Translations under genes and position numbers: made by a program | NCBI GenBank assembly: GCA_035626515.1 | Contig: DASPNM010000031.1 | Coordinates: 1 to 64,000 of the forward strand | DNA: 64,000 nt | Reading direction: 5' to 3' | Source of the DNA: DASPNM01 sp035626515 | Lineage (GTDB): Bacteria > Bacteroidota > Bacteroidia > Chitinophagales > Chitinophagaceae | The notes under the pieces: model-generated | What the model was told of the DNA's origin: nothing | Databases searched by the model: none | The model's input: the letters and a program-made list of their open reading frames with translations, nothing else | Shown: piece by piece, positions 32,460-41,378 of the stretch | How positions within the stretch are numbered: position 1 is the first letter of the stretch | Layout: every line of letters starts with the position of its first letter

Positions 32460-33149
32460 TCATTTGGTTTTTTTTCCAAGCCGTTGATTTGCCCATGCTA
32501 AAGCGTGGCGGAGGGTCTGTGCCTGGGTAAGCTGGGTATTATCCAGCAAAAGCGCATCTTTCGCCGGGCGTAGGGGACTGATCTTGCGATGAGAATCAAT
32601 ATAATCCCTCATTTCCAGATTCGATTTCACTTCTTCGATCGTGATATTGGGATTTTTCTCATACATCTCCCTGAACCGCCGCTGCACCCTGACCGCATTG
32701 TCGGCTGTCATGAAGATCTTTAGCTCGGCCTTTGGGAAAACTACGGTCCCGATGTCGCGTCCGTCCATAACGATACCCTTCCCCCTTCCCATCTTTTTCT
32801 GCTGGTCCACGGCAAACTCCCGGACCTGTTTGATCGCTGCGATCTCGCTGACTTTTTCTGCAACGATCAGGTCGCGAATCAGGTACTCGACGTTCTCCCC
32901 GTTCAAAAAAATCTCGGAATTGTCTGTCTGCTCGTTATACACAAATTCCAGGTTGATGGATCTGAGTGCCCTTCTTACCTGCTTCAGATCCGTCCAGTCC
33001 ACATGGTTTCTCAAAAAATACAGCGTGATGGCACGGTACATTGCGCCGCTATCTATATATATATATGACAGCCTCCTCGCGAGCTGGCGCGCCAGGGTGC
33101 TTTTGCCGCAGCTTGAAGATCCATCCACGGTGATGATGATCTTTTTCAC
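32460..33149 (-). CDS. cmk: cytidylate kinase
   Basis: A 229-residue P-loop kinase phosphorylating CMP and dCMP. Walker A GSSSCGKST (about 10-18), YIDSGAMYRAITLYFL, the CMP-binding insert, GIVMDGRDIGTVVFP, RRFREMYE and the lid RDYIDSHRKISPL. Full length. It has its own promoter on the minus strand. Confidence 0.95.
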   Translation of the reverse strand: MKKIIITVDGSSSCGKSTLARQLARRLSYIYIDSGAMYRAITLYFLRNHVDWTDLKQVRRALRSINLEFVYNEQTDNSEIFLNGENVEYLIRDLIVAEKVSEIAAIKQVREFAVDQQKKMGRGKGIVMDGRDIGTVVFPKAELKIFMTADNAVRVQRRFREMYEKNPNITIEEVKSNLEMRDYIDSHRKISPLRPAKDALLLDNTQLTQAQTLRHALAWANQRLGKKTK

Positions 33150-33153
33150 GAGG

Positions 33154-33161
33154 CAAATTTA
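33154..33161 (-). promoter_or_regulatory. -7 element TAAATTTG of cmk
   Basis: Minus-strand TAAATTTG, only 4 nt before the ATG at 33149, which would again give a leaderless transcript if used. Confidence 0.35.
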
Positions 33162-33186
33162 ACCAGACGGCAGGGTTTGGTGCCAT

Positions 33187-33215
33187 AAAAAGAAGGGCCG
33201 CACACGCGACCCTTC
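33187..33215 (-). terminator. terminator of the M4 protease gene
   Basis: Minus-strand GAAGGGTCGC, loop GTGT, GCGGCCCTTC, then five T. 22 nt after the stop at 33237. Confidence 0.88.
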
Positions 33216-33236
33216 CCGGTTTTTCAGTTATACTTC

Positions 33237-36200
33237 TTATTGTCGTACGAAGAGCTGCGAGCTGAGAAGCTTCCCATATTGATCGCGGAAAAGCACCATG
33301 TAACTGCCGGGTGCCAGCCGCCGCACGGGCAGGCTCATTCTGGATCTTCCCGGAGTGATCTCTTCGCTTCCGGTCATTACTTTCTGCCCGATCCCGTTTA
33401 CATATTCGATTGTGATCGTGGTTCCGGTTCCAGCGTTCATGGAAACATAAGCTTCGCTTCCTCCCGGGTTCGGGAAGATCTTGCCGATGTCAATACCCGT
33501 TGATTCGGCACTCACCACCGGCCGCGACCCCGGTCCCGGCACGGATACTGCGCAACCGAGTGCATAAGAACCGTTGATGTAGGACTTATCGTTGATGCTG
33601 AACGTAAACACTCCGCCTGCACCCGCGGGCAGGGCGCTGTAAGCCGGCACCAGGATGTCTGTATTGTTATTCGCGGCCTGCGCATAGGAAGCGGCGTTTA
33701 CATGATATACACGGAAAGCGCTCCGCGGCTGGGCCGTCGCAGCCTCGAGAGCAGCCAGCTGCTGTTCAGTGAAATAAAGCTTGATTGTGGCTCCTGCCTT
33801 GTATATAAGGCTGGCCTCAACACGAATCACCTTGTCGGCAACCTTGTGCAGACCCGAACGTGCCTGGAAGAGATTGAAACTGCCGGTTCCGGTCCGCTCC
33901 ACGTACACATTCGTGCAACCGAAGTTGCGCGTCGAGTTATTACGAACCTTCCCAAGTACCTGTCCATCCTGAACGCTGTAATAATAAGCATCGACCCCTG
34001 GCCCCAGGTTTTCGCGGCCGTTGTGGTTCAGGTCGTTTTCGATCAGCTTCGGCCCGCCCAGCAGGGTGATGTTGTCTACCTGCACGCTTTCCGGTCCACC
34101 TGCATTGGTATCATTGTACCACTTAAAGCCGATATAAAACACCGTATTATTGAATACTGCAGGCAGCACTGCCTCAAATGTTCCTTCCATCGGGGCGAGC
34201 GAGCACAAAGCGCGGAATTCTTCGCTCAGGATGCGCATGTCATGGTAAGTCACGCCGTCGAACGAATAAACGACAGTCATGAAATCGAACACGCCCCAGG
34301 TGTCGGGATTTGGACCGGTGATGTCCACCTCACCCTGCACCCTAAAGTCGAAGCGCAGCCGGATGTTTGAAAGTCCGCGCGCGTCAATTTGCGGCGCCGA
34401 TATATAAGTGGATGTCTCGCTCAGATCATTGTAGTTACCAGGAGGCAACTGCACGCCGGCGACATTTCCGGTGATCATCAGCTTTCCTCCCCACACGCCC
34501 CAGCGGTTTACGCCGGGAACTTCCACCACCTTCGCCCAGCCGGGGGGAGAATCATAGCCATCAGGTACGCCGTTAAAATTGGCCGAGAGCAGGGTAAGCG
34601 CCCCGGTGCCGATCACCGGCTCGATATCATCGTCGGCAATCGAAAGTGTGAACTGCGTCCGCGTCGGGTTGGTTCCGGTATTGGTAATGGAAAGATTCAG
34701 CTGAATCGTTTCGGTATTCTCAACTACGGCGTCGCTCTTCACGTAGAGCACCACGTCAACTACTGCGCTCGAAGTGCCCGTGTTGGAAATTGAAGTTGCT
34801 GCCAGGCGATAATCGACATTGATTGAGGCAGTACCGCTGCTGGTAATGGTTGCCGTAGATCCTGCCGGCAGCAGTACGGGCAGCCGCACCTCGTGTTCGC
34901 CGCTGCACCCGCCTGGTGCATTTCCTTCGCTCACCGTGCGGTTATTCTGCACAAATCCATAAGTGGAAACGCACGTGGGATTGAACGGTCCCCCCACTCC
35001 CACTGCGTACCAGGCATTCGTCACCGAGCGGACCACGTTGCTGCACGCGTCGCCCGAGTAGACGATCGCGGCCTGTACGGAGAGGTCGCGCGCTTCCGCA
35101 TAGGTTGCGGTTGGCGATAACAGTACTTCCGTCATAAAGGCGATCTGCTCGGATACATTGAACCCGACGCCGGTAACGGAATAGCTGTTGCCGAGATCGT
35201 TAATCCCGTCGTCGGAATCCGGGCGGGCATAGCTCGCATCGGGCCCCGATCCGCTGCCCGATCCCACGGTCAGCAGGTAAAACCACTTATTGAGCACACC
35301 ACTGTTGGTATGCACCCCGCAATAATCATTCGTAGCAACGTTGGGATTCGAGCAATTTGGGTTTCGCCAGAATTGCCCGCCGTACGTATCCGGGTCGGAT
35401 ACGGCCTTTGGATTATCCATTCGCCGCAACGGCTGATCCGGAGTGGCCCCGATCTGTTCCCCGATATAGAACGGGCGGTACAGATTCACCAGCGAAGGAT
35501 CTACCGAAGCAATCGCGTATTTCTCGGCACAGGCAGCCCAGATATCACTGAAGCCCTCATTCATAGCGCCCGATTCGCGCGCGTACACGAGATTGGAGGT
35601 GTAGGTACACACTCCATGGCCGATCTCGTGGGCACAGACGTCGAGCGAAGTCAGCGGGCGAAAACCGGCAGCCCCCGGGCCGGAGCCGTCGCCGTACGTC
35701 ATGGTGCTGCCGTTCCAGAATGCGTTGTCGTATGCAACGCCAAAATGCACGAAGCTTTTGATTTTCGCGTCTCTTCCATCAAAGCTCCTCCGGTTGTGCC
35801 TGAGAAGCCAGTAATCATATACTATCTCGGCGCCCCAGTGCGCATCCCAGGCGATGTCGTCATTTTCCGCTTCGAGCGCACCGTTTTCCCCCGTTCCGTT
35901 TCCAAACGGATCGGAACGCTTGTGCTCGGGGATTGACCAGTTGTTGTCCACGTCCGTGAACGATTTTCCCTGCGCATAGAATGCCCCGATTGAAAAGGGA
36001 ACACCACCGACTCCATTCAGGTCATAAGTTTCGATGCCTTTTCCTCTTGAATCGTCTACCAGTACATACGTGGGAGCGCCGGGCACATACACTTCGGTAG
36101 TGGGATGGCTCGATTGCAGGGTCATCCCATTTTGTGGATCGGTGCCACTGATTTGCTTCACCATGATGTTCCGCTGGCCCGAATAACGGGTACGTACCGA

Positions 36201-36986
36201 TGCGGCGACGGAACCCGGTGGGTTGGGACTGGCGTGTTTAATAATGGGATCAATAAACAGGATTCGTCCATCAAGCGCATCCACATAGATCCACGAACGG
36301 CTCATCGGCTCGGTGGCATAGATGTCGAACTTCCATGCCAGCCGCATTTCACTGCCTTCTTTTGTAAAATCTTTTATTACCACCAGTTCCCCCTTCGGGG
36401 ATACGTCGGCGAGTTCTTTTTCCAGCGCACTGCGCGTCGCTGCATCGTTCGTGCGGGCGATGAGCTCTTCGAAAAATTCAGTGGCGTACTTTTTCGCGTT
36501 CACTTTCTGCCTGGCGCGTTCCAATGCCGCGGCCTTCGAAAGATTGGGACGCGTGGGTACGTTTGTCGAAAGTGAATACCAGCTTCCGTTCATCAACAGC
36601 AGCTGCCCGTCTTTCGAGAGCGCTTTGAATCCGCCGTATTCCACTTTGAGCCCTTTGTAATACTGGCTGAACTGCGCCACACCGAAACGGTCGGGCAGTT
36701 CAGTTCCCTGCGCCGGCTGCAGATCATCCACTCCGGGTCGAACCGATAGATATTGCTCGAGCAATAGTTCTGCGCGTGATGCAGGATGGGTGCTGGACTT
36801 TGTTTCGTAAACGATCATTGAGGGCGTCTGGCGCTCGCTGGAAATGCGGACCGCCTTTACTTTTGGATCTGCCATGATCTTGCTGATCATCTGCTGTTCC
36901 CGGGCGGGATCAACCTGAGCGAACGTGGTGACGGAATAAATGATGCTCAGCAGCACAACGCTGCCGGAAAATAGAAGTTGCTTCAT
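33237..36986 (-). CDS. secreted M4 (thermolysin-type) metalloprotease with T9SS sorting domain
   Basis: A 1249-residue exported protease. Order: signal peptide (1-23); FTP/pro-domain (about 45-250); M4 catalytic domain (about 260-680) with HEIGH (453-457), NEGFSD (Glu477 third zinc ligand) and an active-site His expected in VHTNSGVLNKW; a Calx-beta-like domain (about 690-800, ending IADDDIEP); a jelly-roll-like domain (about 815-960); and a C-terminal type IX sorting domain (about 1170-1249: IFPNPGGSEAYVSM, GIGQKV, LAPGSYMVLF). Secreted through the type IX system, likely degrading extracellular protein. Zymogen activation by removing the pro-domain is expected. Confidence 0.93.
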   Translation of the reverse strand: MKQLLFSGSVVLLSIIYSVTTFAQVDPAREQQMISKIMADPKVKAVRISSERQTPSMIVYETKSSTHPASRAELLLEQYLSVRPGVDDLQPAQGTELPDRFGVAQFSQYYKGLKVEYGGFKALSKDGQLLLMNGSWYSLSTNVPTRPNLSKAAALERARQKVNAKKYATEFFEELIARTNDAATRSALEKELADVSPKGELVVIKDFTKEGSEMRLAWKFDIYATEPMSRSWIYVDALDGRILFIDPIIKHASPNPPGSVAASVRTRYSGQRNIMVKQISGTDPQNGMTLQSSHPTTEVYVPGAPTYVLVDDSRGKGIETYDLNGVGGVPFSIGAFYAQGKSFTDVDNNWSIPEHKRSDPFGNGTGENGALEAENDDIAWDAHWGAEIVYDYWLLRHNRRSFDGRDAKIKSFVHFGVAYDNAFWNGSTMTYGDGSGPGAAGFRPLTSLDVCAHEIGHGVCTYTSNLVYARESGAMNEGFSDIWAACAEKYAIASVDPSLVNLYRPFYIGEQIGATPDQPLRRMDNPKAVSDPDTYGGQFWRNPNCSNPNVATNDYCGVHTNSGVLNKWFYLLTVGSGSGSGPDASYARPDSDDGINDLGNSYSVTGVGFNVSEQIAFMTEVLLSPTATYAEARDLSVQAAIVYSGDACSNVVRSVTNAWYAVGVGGPFNPTCVSTYGFVQNNRTVSEGNAPGGCSGEHEVRLPVLLPAGSTATITSSGTASINVDYRLAATSISNTGTSSAVVDVVLYVKSDAVVENTETIQLNLSITNTGTNPTRTQFTLSIADDDIEPVIGTGALTLLSANFNGVPDGYDSPPGWAKVVEVPGVNRWGVWGGKLMITGNVAGVQLPPGNYNDLSETSTYISAPQIDARGLSNIRLRFDFRVQGEVDITGPNPDTWGVFDFMTVVYSFDGVTYHDMRILSEEFRALCSLAPMEGTFEAVLPAVFNNTVFYIGFKWYNDTNAGGPESVQVDNITLLGGPKLIENDLNHNGRENLGPGVDAYYYSVQDGQVLGKVRNNSTRNFGCTNVYVERTGTGSFNLFQARSGLHKVADKVIRVEASLIYKAGATIKLYFTEQQLAALEAATAQPRSAFRVYHVNAASYAQAANNNTDILVPAYSALPAGAGGVFTFSINDKSYINGSYALGCAVSVPGPGSRPVVSAESTGIDIGKIFPNPGGSEAYVSMNAGTGTTITIEYVNGIGQKVMTGSEEITPGRSRMSLPVRRLAPGSYMVLFRDQYGKLLSSQLFVRQ

Positions 36987-37390
36987 AAGAGGAAGTATTT
37001 AAATAGTTACCGAATCAGGATATCGGGTTAAACGGGATCCCAGGATAATTGAACTATCCTCCGGAGGCAAGTGTGGGAAAGTGGCTGGCGAAGATTCAGA
37101 ACGGAACGAAGGATGTTTTCGCCTGCGTGATTTGCGTTGCGAATATCACGGCAAATCTGCAAAACAGAAATCCCCGTTTCGTCCTGCGTCGGCGAACGAG
37201 GGTCACTCCAACTTTCGGGCAACCCTCGTTATGTCTCTATAAGTTTTCAAAAGGCTTTGGAAATTACGTAAGGGACGGATTGTTCACGGGGTACGGACTA
37301 CCAAGGGTAAGGTTTACAGATCAACGGTTTGACGGGCCCCGCGCTCCATGCGCAAGGATTAGGCCAAAACCTTATGCCTGGCGGCAACCC
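36987..37390. other. 404-nt spacer with an inverted repeat, no gene recognised
   Basis: Lies between the terminator of clpC and the M4 gene start and must contain the M4 promoter. A perfect 9-bp inverted repeat (AACGAGGGT 37195-37203 and ACCCTCGTT 37222-37230) encloses an 18-nt loop without T tract. Open frames on both strands have no protein-like features. A structured RNA is possible but not shown. Confidence 0.5.
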
Positions 37391-37425
37391 AAAAAAAATC
37401 CGCCCCGCAGTACGCGGGACGGATT
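37391..37425 (-). terminator. terminator of clpC
   Basis: Minus-strand arms AATCCGTCCCGC and GCGGGGCGGATT around a 5-nt loop, followed by T residues; 19 nt after the stop at 37444. Confidence 0.88.
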
Positions 37426-37443
37426 CGCTTAATTTATTCAGTC

Positions 37444-39972
37444 TCAGGCTTCGGACTTCTCTTCCACCTTCGACTGGAACGAAAACTTCAGTCGGTTGTT
37501 TTCTTTATCCACGTCCGCTTCGAGCACGTCGCCAGCCTTTACATTCATGTTCAAAATCTCCTCCGCAAGCGGATCCTCCAGGTATTTCTGGATCGCCCGG
37601 TGCAGCGGACGGGCACCAAATTGCTGGTCGTATCCTTTTTCTGCCAGAAACATTTTCGCATCCTTCGTTAGCTCGAGGCTGAAGCCCAGGTTCGCCAGTC
37701 GTTTCATCACTCCTTTCATCAGGATGTCGATGATCTGGAAAATGTGGTCCTGCGTCAGACTGTTGAAGATCACTACATCGTCGATCCGGTTCAGGAATTC
37801 AGGCGAAAAAGTTTTCTTCAGTGCCTTCTCGATAACGGCCTTGTTCGCTTCGTCTTCGCTCTGTACTCTCGAAGAGGTGGCAAAGCCCACGCCGGCGCCG
37901 AAATCCTTCAGTTGGCGCGCGCCGATGTTCGACGTCATGATGATCAGGCTGTTTTTGAAATCCACCTTTCTTCCGAGGCCGTCGGTAAGCTGCCCGTCGT
38001 CCAGCACCTGCAGCAGGATATTGTAAATATCCGGGTGCGCCTTCTCGATCTCGTCGAGCAGGATCACGCTGTACGGCTTCCGCCGAACTTTTTCGGTAAG
38101 CTGTCCGCCTTCTTCGTATCCCACATAGCCGGGAGGTGCTCCGATGAGCCGGCTCACGGTAAACTTTTCCATGTATTCGCTCATGTCGATGCGGATAAGC
38201 GCATCCTCGCTGTCGAACATATAGCGGGCGAGTGCACGTGCGAGCTCGGTCTTTCCCACGCCCGTCGGGCCCAGGAAAATGAACGTGCCGATCGGTTTCT
38301 TCGGATCCTTTAACCCGACGCGGTTGCGCTGAATCGCCTTTACTACTTTCGCTATCGCCTCGTCCTGGCCCACCACCATATTGCGCATATCGTCCGCCAT
38401 CTTGCGGAGCTTTTCCGTTTCCGCCTGCACCATACGTTTCACCGGTATGCCCGTCATCATGCTCACCACTTCCGCGATCGCTTCCTCGTTGATCGGGTAG
38501 CGTTTGTGCCGGCTTTCCTCTTCCCAGTCGGCCTTCGCCTTCTCGAGCTCTTCCTGCAGACGCTTTTCGGTATCGCGTAAAGAAGCAGCCTCCTCGAATT
38601 TCTGGCTTTTCACCACTTTGTTCTTCTCATTCTTTACATCCTCTATCTTCTTTTCGAGGTCCACGATGTTTTGCGGAACGTTAATGTTTTTCAGGTGCAC
38701 CCTCGCTCCCACTTCGTCCATCACGTCAATCGCCTTGTCGGGGAGCAAACGGTCGGTGATGTACCGGTCGCTAAGCTTCACGCAGGCTTCTATCGCATCA
38801 TCGTGGTAGTTCACGTTGTGGTATTCTTCGTATTTCGATTTGATGTTGTTTAGTATCTGCATCGTTTCGTCCACGCTCGGCGGGTCCACCATCACTTTCT
38901 GGAAACGGCGATCGAGCGCCCCGTCCTTTTCAATATACATCCGGTATTCATCGAGCGTGGATGCGCCAATGCACTGCAGCTCTCCCCGAGCCAACGCAGG
39001 CTTGAAAATGTTGCTCGCATCCAGCGAGCCGCTCGCGCCACCCGCGCCGACGATCGTGTGCAGCTCATCGATGAACAGGATCACGTCGCGGTTTTTTTCC
39101 AGTTCATTCATGATCGCCTTCATCCGCTCCTCGAACTGTCCGCGGTACTTCGTTCCCGCAACCAGTGCAGCCAGATCGAGCGAGATCACGCGCTTGTCGA
39201 AAAGAACGCGCGACACCTTACGCTGTACGATGCGCAGCGCAAGTCCTTCCACGATCGCCGTTTTGCCCACACCAGGCTCGCCGATCAGGATAGGGTTGTT
39301 CTTCTTCCGACGGGAAAGTATCTGCGACACCCGCTCGATCTCCGACTCGCGGCCTACGATCGGGTCCAGCGCGCCCATCTCGGCGAGCTTCGTGATGTCC
39401 CTTCCGAAATTATCCAGCACCGGGGTCTTGCTCTTTGTCGAACCCTGCTTGCCGGAGCTCTTGGACTGAGAATATTTCTTCTCGTCTTCGAAATCATCGT
39501 CGTTCTCCTCGGAGTATTCTGCGCGGGGGTCGTTCGACTTCACGATCCCCAGCTCCTGTCTGAAAAGGTCGTAGTCCACATCAAATTGATTTAAGATCTG
39601 TGTTGCAATATTTTCCTTGTTTTTCAGGATGGAAAGCATCAGGTGCTCGGTCTCCACGGTGGCGCTCTTCAGGGCTTTCGCCTCGAGCACCGTTACGCGA
39701 ATCACTTTCTCCGCCTGCTTGGTGAGCGGAAGACTGTTTATGTTGGCGATATTTTTCCCCGTCTTGTCCTTCACGGCGAGCTCGATTTCCTTGCGGAGCT
39801 CATAGAGGTCCACGTTGAAGCTTTTCAGGATACGGATCGCGGTATTGTCTCCCTCCCGGATCAGGCCCAGGAGCAAATGCTCCGTCCCGATGAAGTCATT
39901 TCCAAGTCTCAGAGCCTCCTCCCTGCTGAACGAAATGATCTCCTTTACCTGGGCTGAAAAATTGTTATCCAT
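37444..39972 (-). CDS. clpC: ATP-dependent Clp protease ATP-binding subunit ClpC
   Basis: An 842-residue Hsp100 unfoldase. Clp_N double repeat (1-145), first AAA+ domain with GEPGVGKT and VILFIDELHT, the M-domain with the UVR motif (VVKSQKFEEAASLRDTEKRL), second AAA+ domain with GPTGVGKTELARAL and LLDEIEKAH, and a C-terminal ClpB_D2-small domain. It delivers proteins to ClpP. The UVR motif distinguishes ClpC from ClpB and ClpA. No mcsAB/ctsR gene is nearby. It shares a divergent promoter region with the STAS gene. Confidence 0.95.
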   Translation of the reverse strand: MDNNFSAQVKEIISFSREEALRLGNDFIGTEHLLLGLIREGDNTAIRILKSFNVDLYELRKEIELAVKDKTGKNIANINSLPLTKQAEKVIRVTVLEAKALKSATVETEHLMLSILKNKENIATQILNQFDVDYDLFRQELGIVKSNDPRAEYSEENDDDFEDEKKYSQSKSSGKQGSTKSKTPVLDNFGRDITKLAEMGALDPIVGRESEIERVSQILSRRKKNNPILIGEPGVGKTAIVEGLALRIVQRKVSRVLFDKRVISLDLAALVAGTKYRGQFEERMKAIMNELEKNRDVILFIDELHTIVGAGGASGSLDASNIFKPALARGELQCIGASTLDEYRMYIEKDGALDRRFQKVMVDPPSVDETMQILNNIKSKYEEYHNVNYHDDAIEACVKLSDRYITDRLLPDKAIDVMDEVGARVHLKNINVPQNIVDLEKKIEDVKNEKNKVVKSQKFEEAASLRDTEKRLQEELEKAKADWEEESRHKRYPINEEAIAEVVSMMTGIPVKRMVQAETEKLRKMADDMRNMVVGQDEAIAKVVKAIQRNRVGLKDPKKPIGTFIFLGPTGVGKTELARALARYMFDSEDALIRIDMSEYMEKFTVSRLIGAPPGYVGYEEGGQLTEKVRRKPYSVILLDEIEKAHPDIYNILLQVLDDGQLTDGLGRKVDFKNSLIIMTSNIGARQLKDFGAGVGFATSSRVQSEDEANKAVIEKALKKTFSPEFLNRIDDVVIFNSLTQDHIFQIIDILMKGVMKRLANLGFSLELTKDAKMFLAEKGYDQQFGARPLHRAIQKYLEDPLAEEILNMNVKAGDVLEADVDKENNRLKFSFQSKVEEKSEA

Positions 39973-40001
39973 TTACGTAAATAGTTGTGATACAATATTA
40001 A

Positions 40002-40013
40002 CAAATATATTTG
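40002..40013. promoter_or_regulatory. palindromic overlapping divergent -7 elements (clpC / STAS-rnz)
   Basis: CAAATATATTTG is a perfect 12-bp palindrome. Minus strand 40002-40009 reads TATATTTG (toward clpC, 30 nt to its ATG); plus strand 40006-40013 reads TATATTTG (toward the STAS gene, 48 nt to its ATG). On the plus strand a TTG at 39985-39987 stands 18 nt upstream as a possible -33 element. The two promoters therefore overlap and should compete. Confidence 0.55.
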
Positions 40014-40061
40014 GTTCCTGTTTCCCCGTATTATAAACGGAATGTTAGCAACCTCAGTTGT

Positions 40062-40436
40062 ATGCAGGTCAAAATAGATACCAAAGAGAAATTTCATGTC
40101 ATCACCGTACCGGGACCGGAACTTTCTGCTAGTATGACAGAAGCACTGGCTGATAGCTTGCTCTCCTTCATCCAAAATGACGTTAAAAATTTGGTCGTGA
40201 ATCTTAAAGACATCAGCAGCGTCGACATCGCTGCTGCGGAAAAACTGGTTTATATCCAGCAACGTTTCTACGAACAAAACGCCTCCTTCGTTGTTTGTGA
40301 GCTGCAAAAGCCCGTCGAAAAATTCCTCGATGACAATGACCTGCTGGAAATGATGAACGTTACTCCCACCGAAAGCGAAGCCTGGGATATCGTGCAGATG
40401 GAAGAGATTGAACGCGACATGATGAACGAGGAATAG
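40062..40436 (+). CDS. STAS domain protein (anti-anti-sigma factor-like)
   Basis: A 124-residue protein made of one STAS domain: MQVKIDTKEKFHVITVPG strand, NLVVNLKDISSVDIAAAEKL (the position of the phosphorylatable Ser in SpoIIAA-like proteins, here SSVDIAA), FVVCELQKPVEKFL, ending in an acidic tail (MEEIERDMMNEE). ATG at 40062 begins the domain; a longer frame from 40011 adds only promoter sequence. It precedes rnz by 39 nt. An anti-sigma partner is not in the window; a non-signalling role is equally possible. Confidence 0.8.
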   Translation: MQVKIDTKEKFHVITVPGPELSASMTEALADSLLSFIQNDVKNLVVNLKDISSVDIAAAEKLVYIQQRFYEQNASFVVCELQKPVEKFLDDNDLLEMMNVTPTESEAWDIVQMEEIERDMMNEE

Positions 40437-40475
40437 CACGGAGACTTTGTACATTCGCCTAAACCGTCAGTGAAC

Positions 40476-41378
40476 ATGTTCGCGGTAACGATCCTTGGAA
40501 ATAATTCTGCCGTTCCCGCCTTCGATCGGCACCCTACCAGCCAGGTGGTGACGATCGACGGTACCAATCTTTTGATCGATTGCGGCGAAGGAACGCAGAT
40601 CCAGATGATCCGTTACAAAATCCGGCGCAGCAAGATCTCCCATGTTTTCATTTCACATTTACACGGTGATCATTACTTCGGGCTTGTCGGACTGATCACT
40701 TCATTCAGCCTGCTTGGACACCAGCAGGAGCTGCACGTTTTCGGTCCGGAGCCGCTTCAGCAGATCATCGAACTTCAGTTGCGCGTGGCGGACACGCAGC
40801 TTTGTTACCCTCTCCATTTCCACAGCATTCGCGGCGAAGGATTGCTTCTGGACCACGAACGGTTTACCGTGCATTGCTTCCGCACCAACCACCGCATCGA
40901 ATGTTACGGCTTTGTGGTTTCTGAAAAAAAGGCACTGCGCAGGGTGAACCCTGAAATGGCAGCGCGCCAGGGAATACCGCCCCCCTTCTACGAAAGATTA
41001 AAAAGCGGGGAAGACTTTCGCAAGGAAGACGGGACGTATGTAAAAAATGAACTCGTAACGCTTCCGGGAACACGTCCGCGGCGCTACGCTTTTTGCGCCG
41101 ATACCCGTTACGATGAAAGCATCCTGCCGCACATCGAAGACGCTGACATGATTTACCACGAAACCACTTACCTCGACAATTTAAAAGACAAAGCCATTGC
41201 CCGTTTTCACTCCACCAGCCGGCAGGCCGCCGAGCTCGCGCGCAAGGCCAGGGCAGGCCGTCTGCTGATCGGCCACTTCAGCAGCAAGTATGATACGCTC
41301 GAGGAATTCGAACAGGAAGCCCGCGAAATTTTTCCGAATACCGAGATCGCTCTCGAAGGAGTGGCCTACCAGGTTTAA
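40476..41378 (+). CDS. rnz: ribonuclease Z
   Basis: A 300-residue metallo-beta-lactamase-fold endonuclease that removes tRNA 3' trailers. HLHGDH (61-66) binds zinc; NNSAVPAFDRHPTSQVV, LIDCGEGTQIQM, FCADTRYD and LLIGHFSSKY supply the remaining ligands and the conserved frame. A useful partner for tRNA genes without encoded CCA such as those here. ATG at 40476 chosen; the GTG at 40470 is two codons upstream. Ends 4 nt inside the convergent esterase gene. Confidence 0.92.
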   Translation: MFAVTILGNNSAVPAFDRHPTSQVVTIDGTNLLIDCGEGTQIQMIRYKIRRSKISHVFISHLHGDHYFGLVGLITSFSLLGHQQELHVFGPEPLQQIIELQLRVADTQLCYPLHFHSIRGEGLLLDHERFTVHCFRTNHRIECYGFVVSEKKALRRVNPEMAARQGIPPPFYERLKSGEDFRKEDGTYVKNELVTLPGTRPRRYAFCADTRYDESILPHIEDADMIYHETTYLDNLKDKAIARFHSTSRQAAELARKARAGRLLIGHFSSKYDTLEEFEQEAREIFPNTEIALEGVAYQV

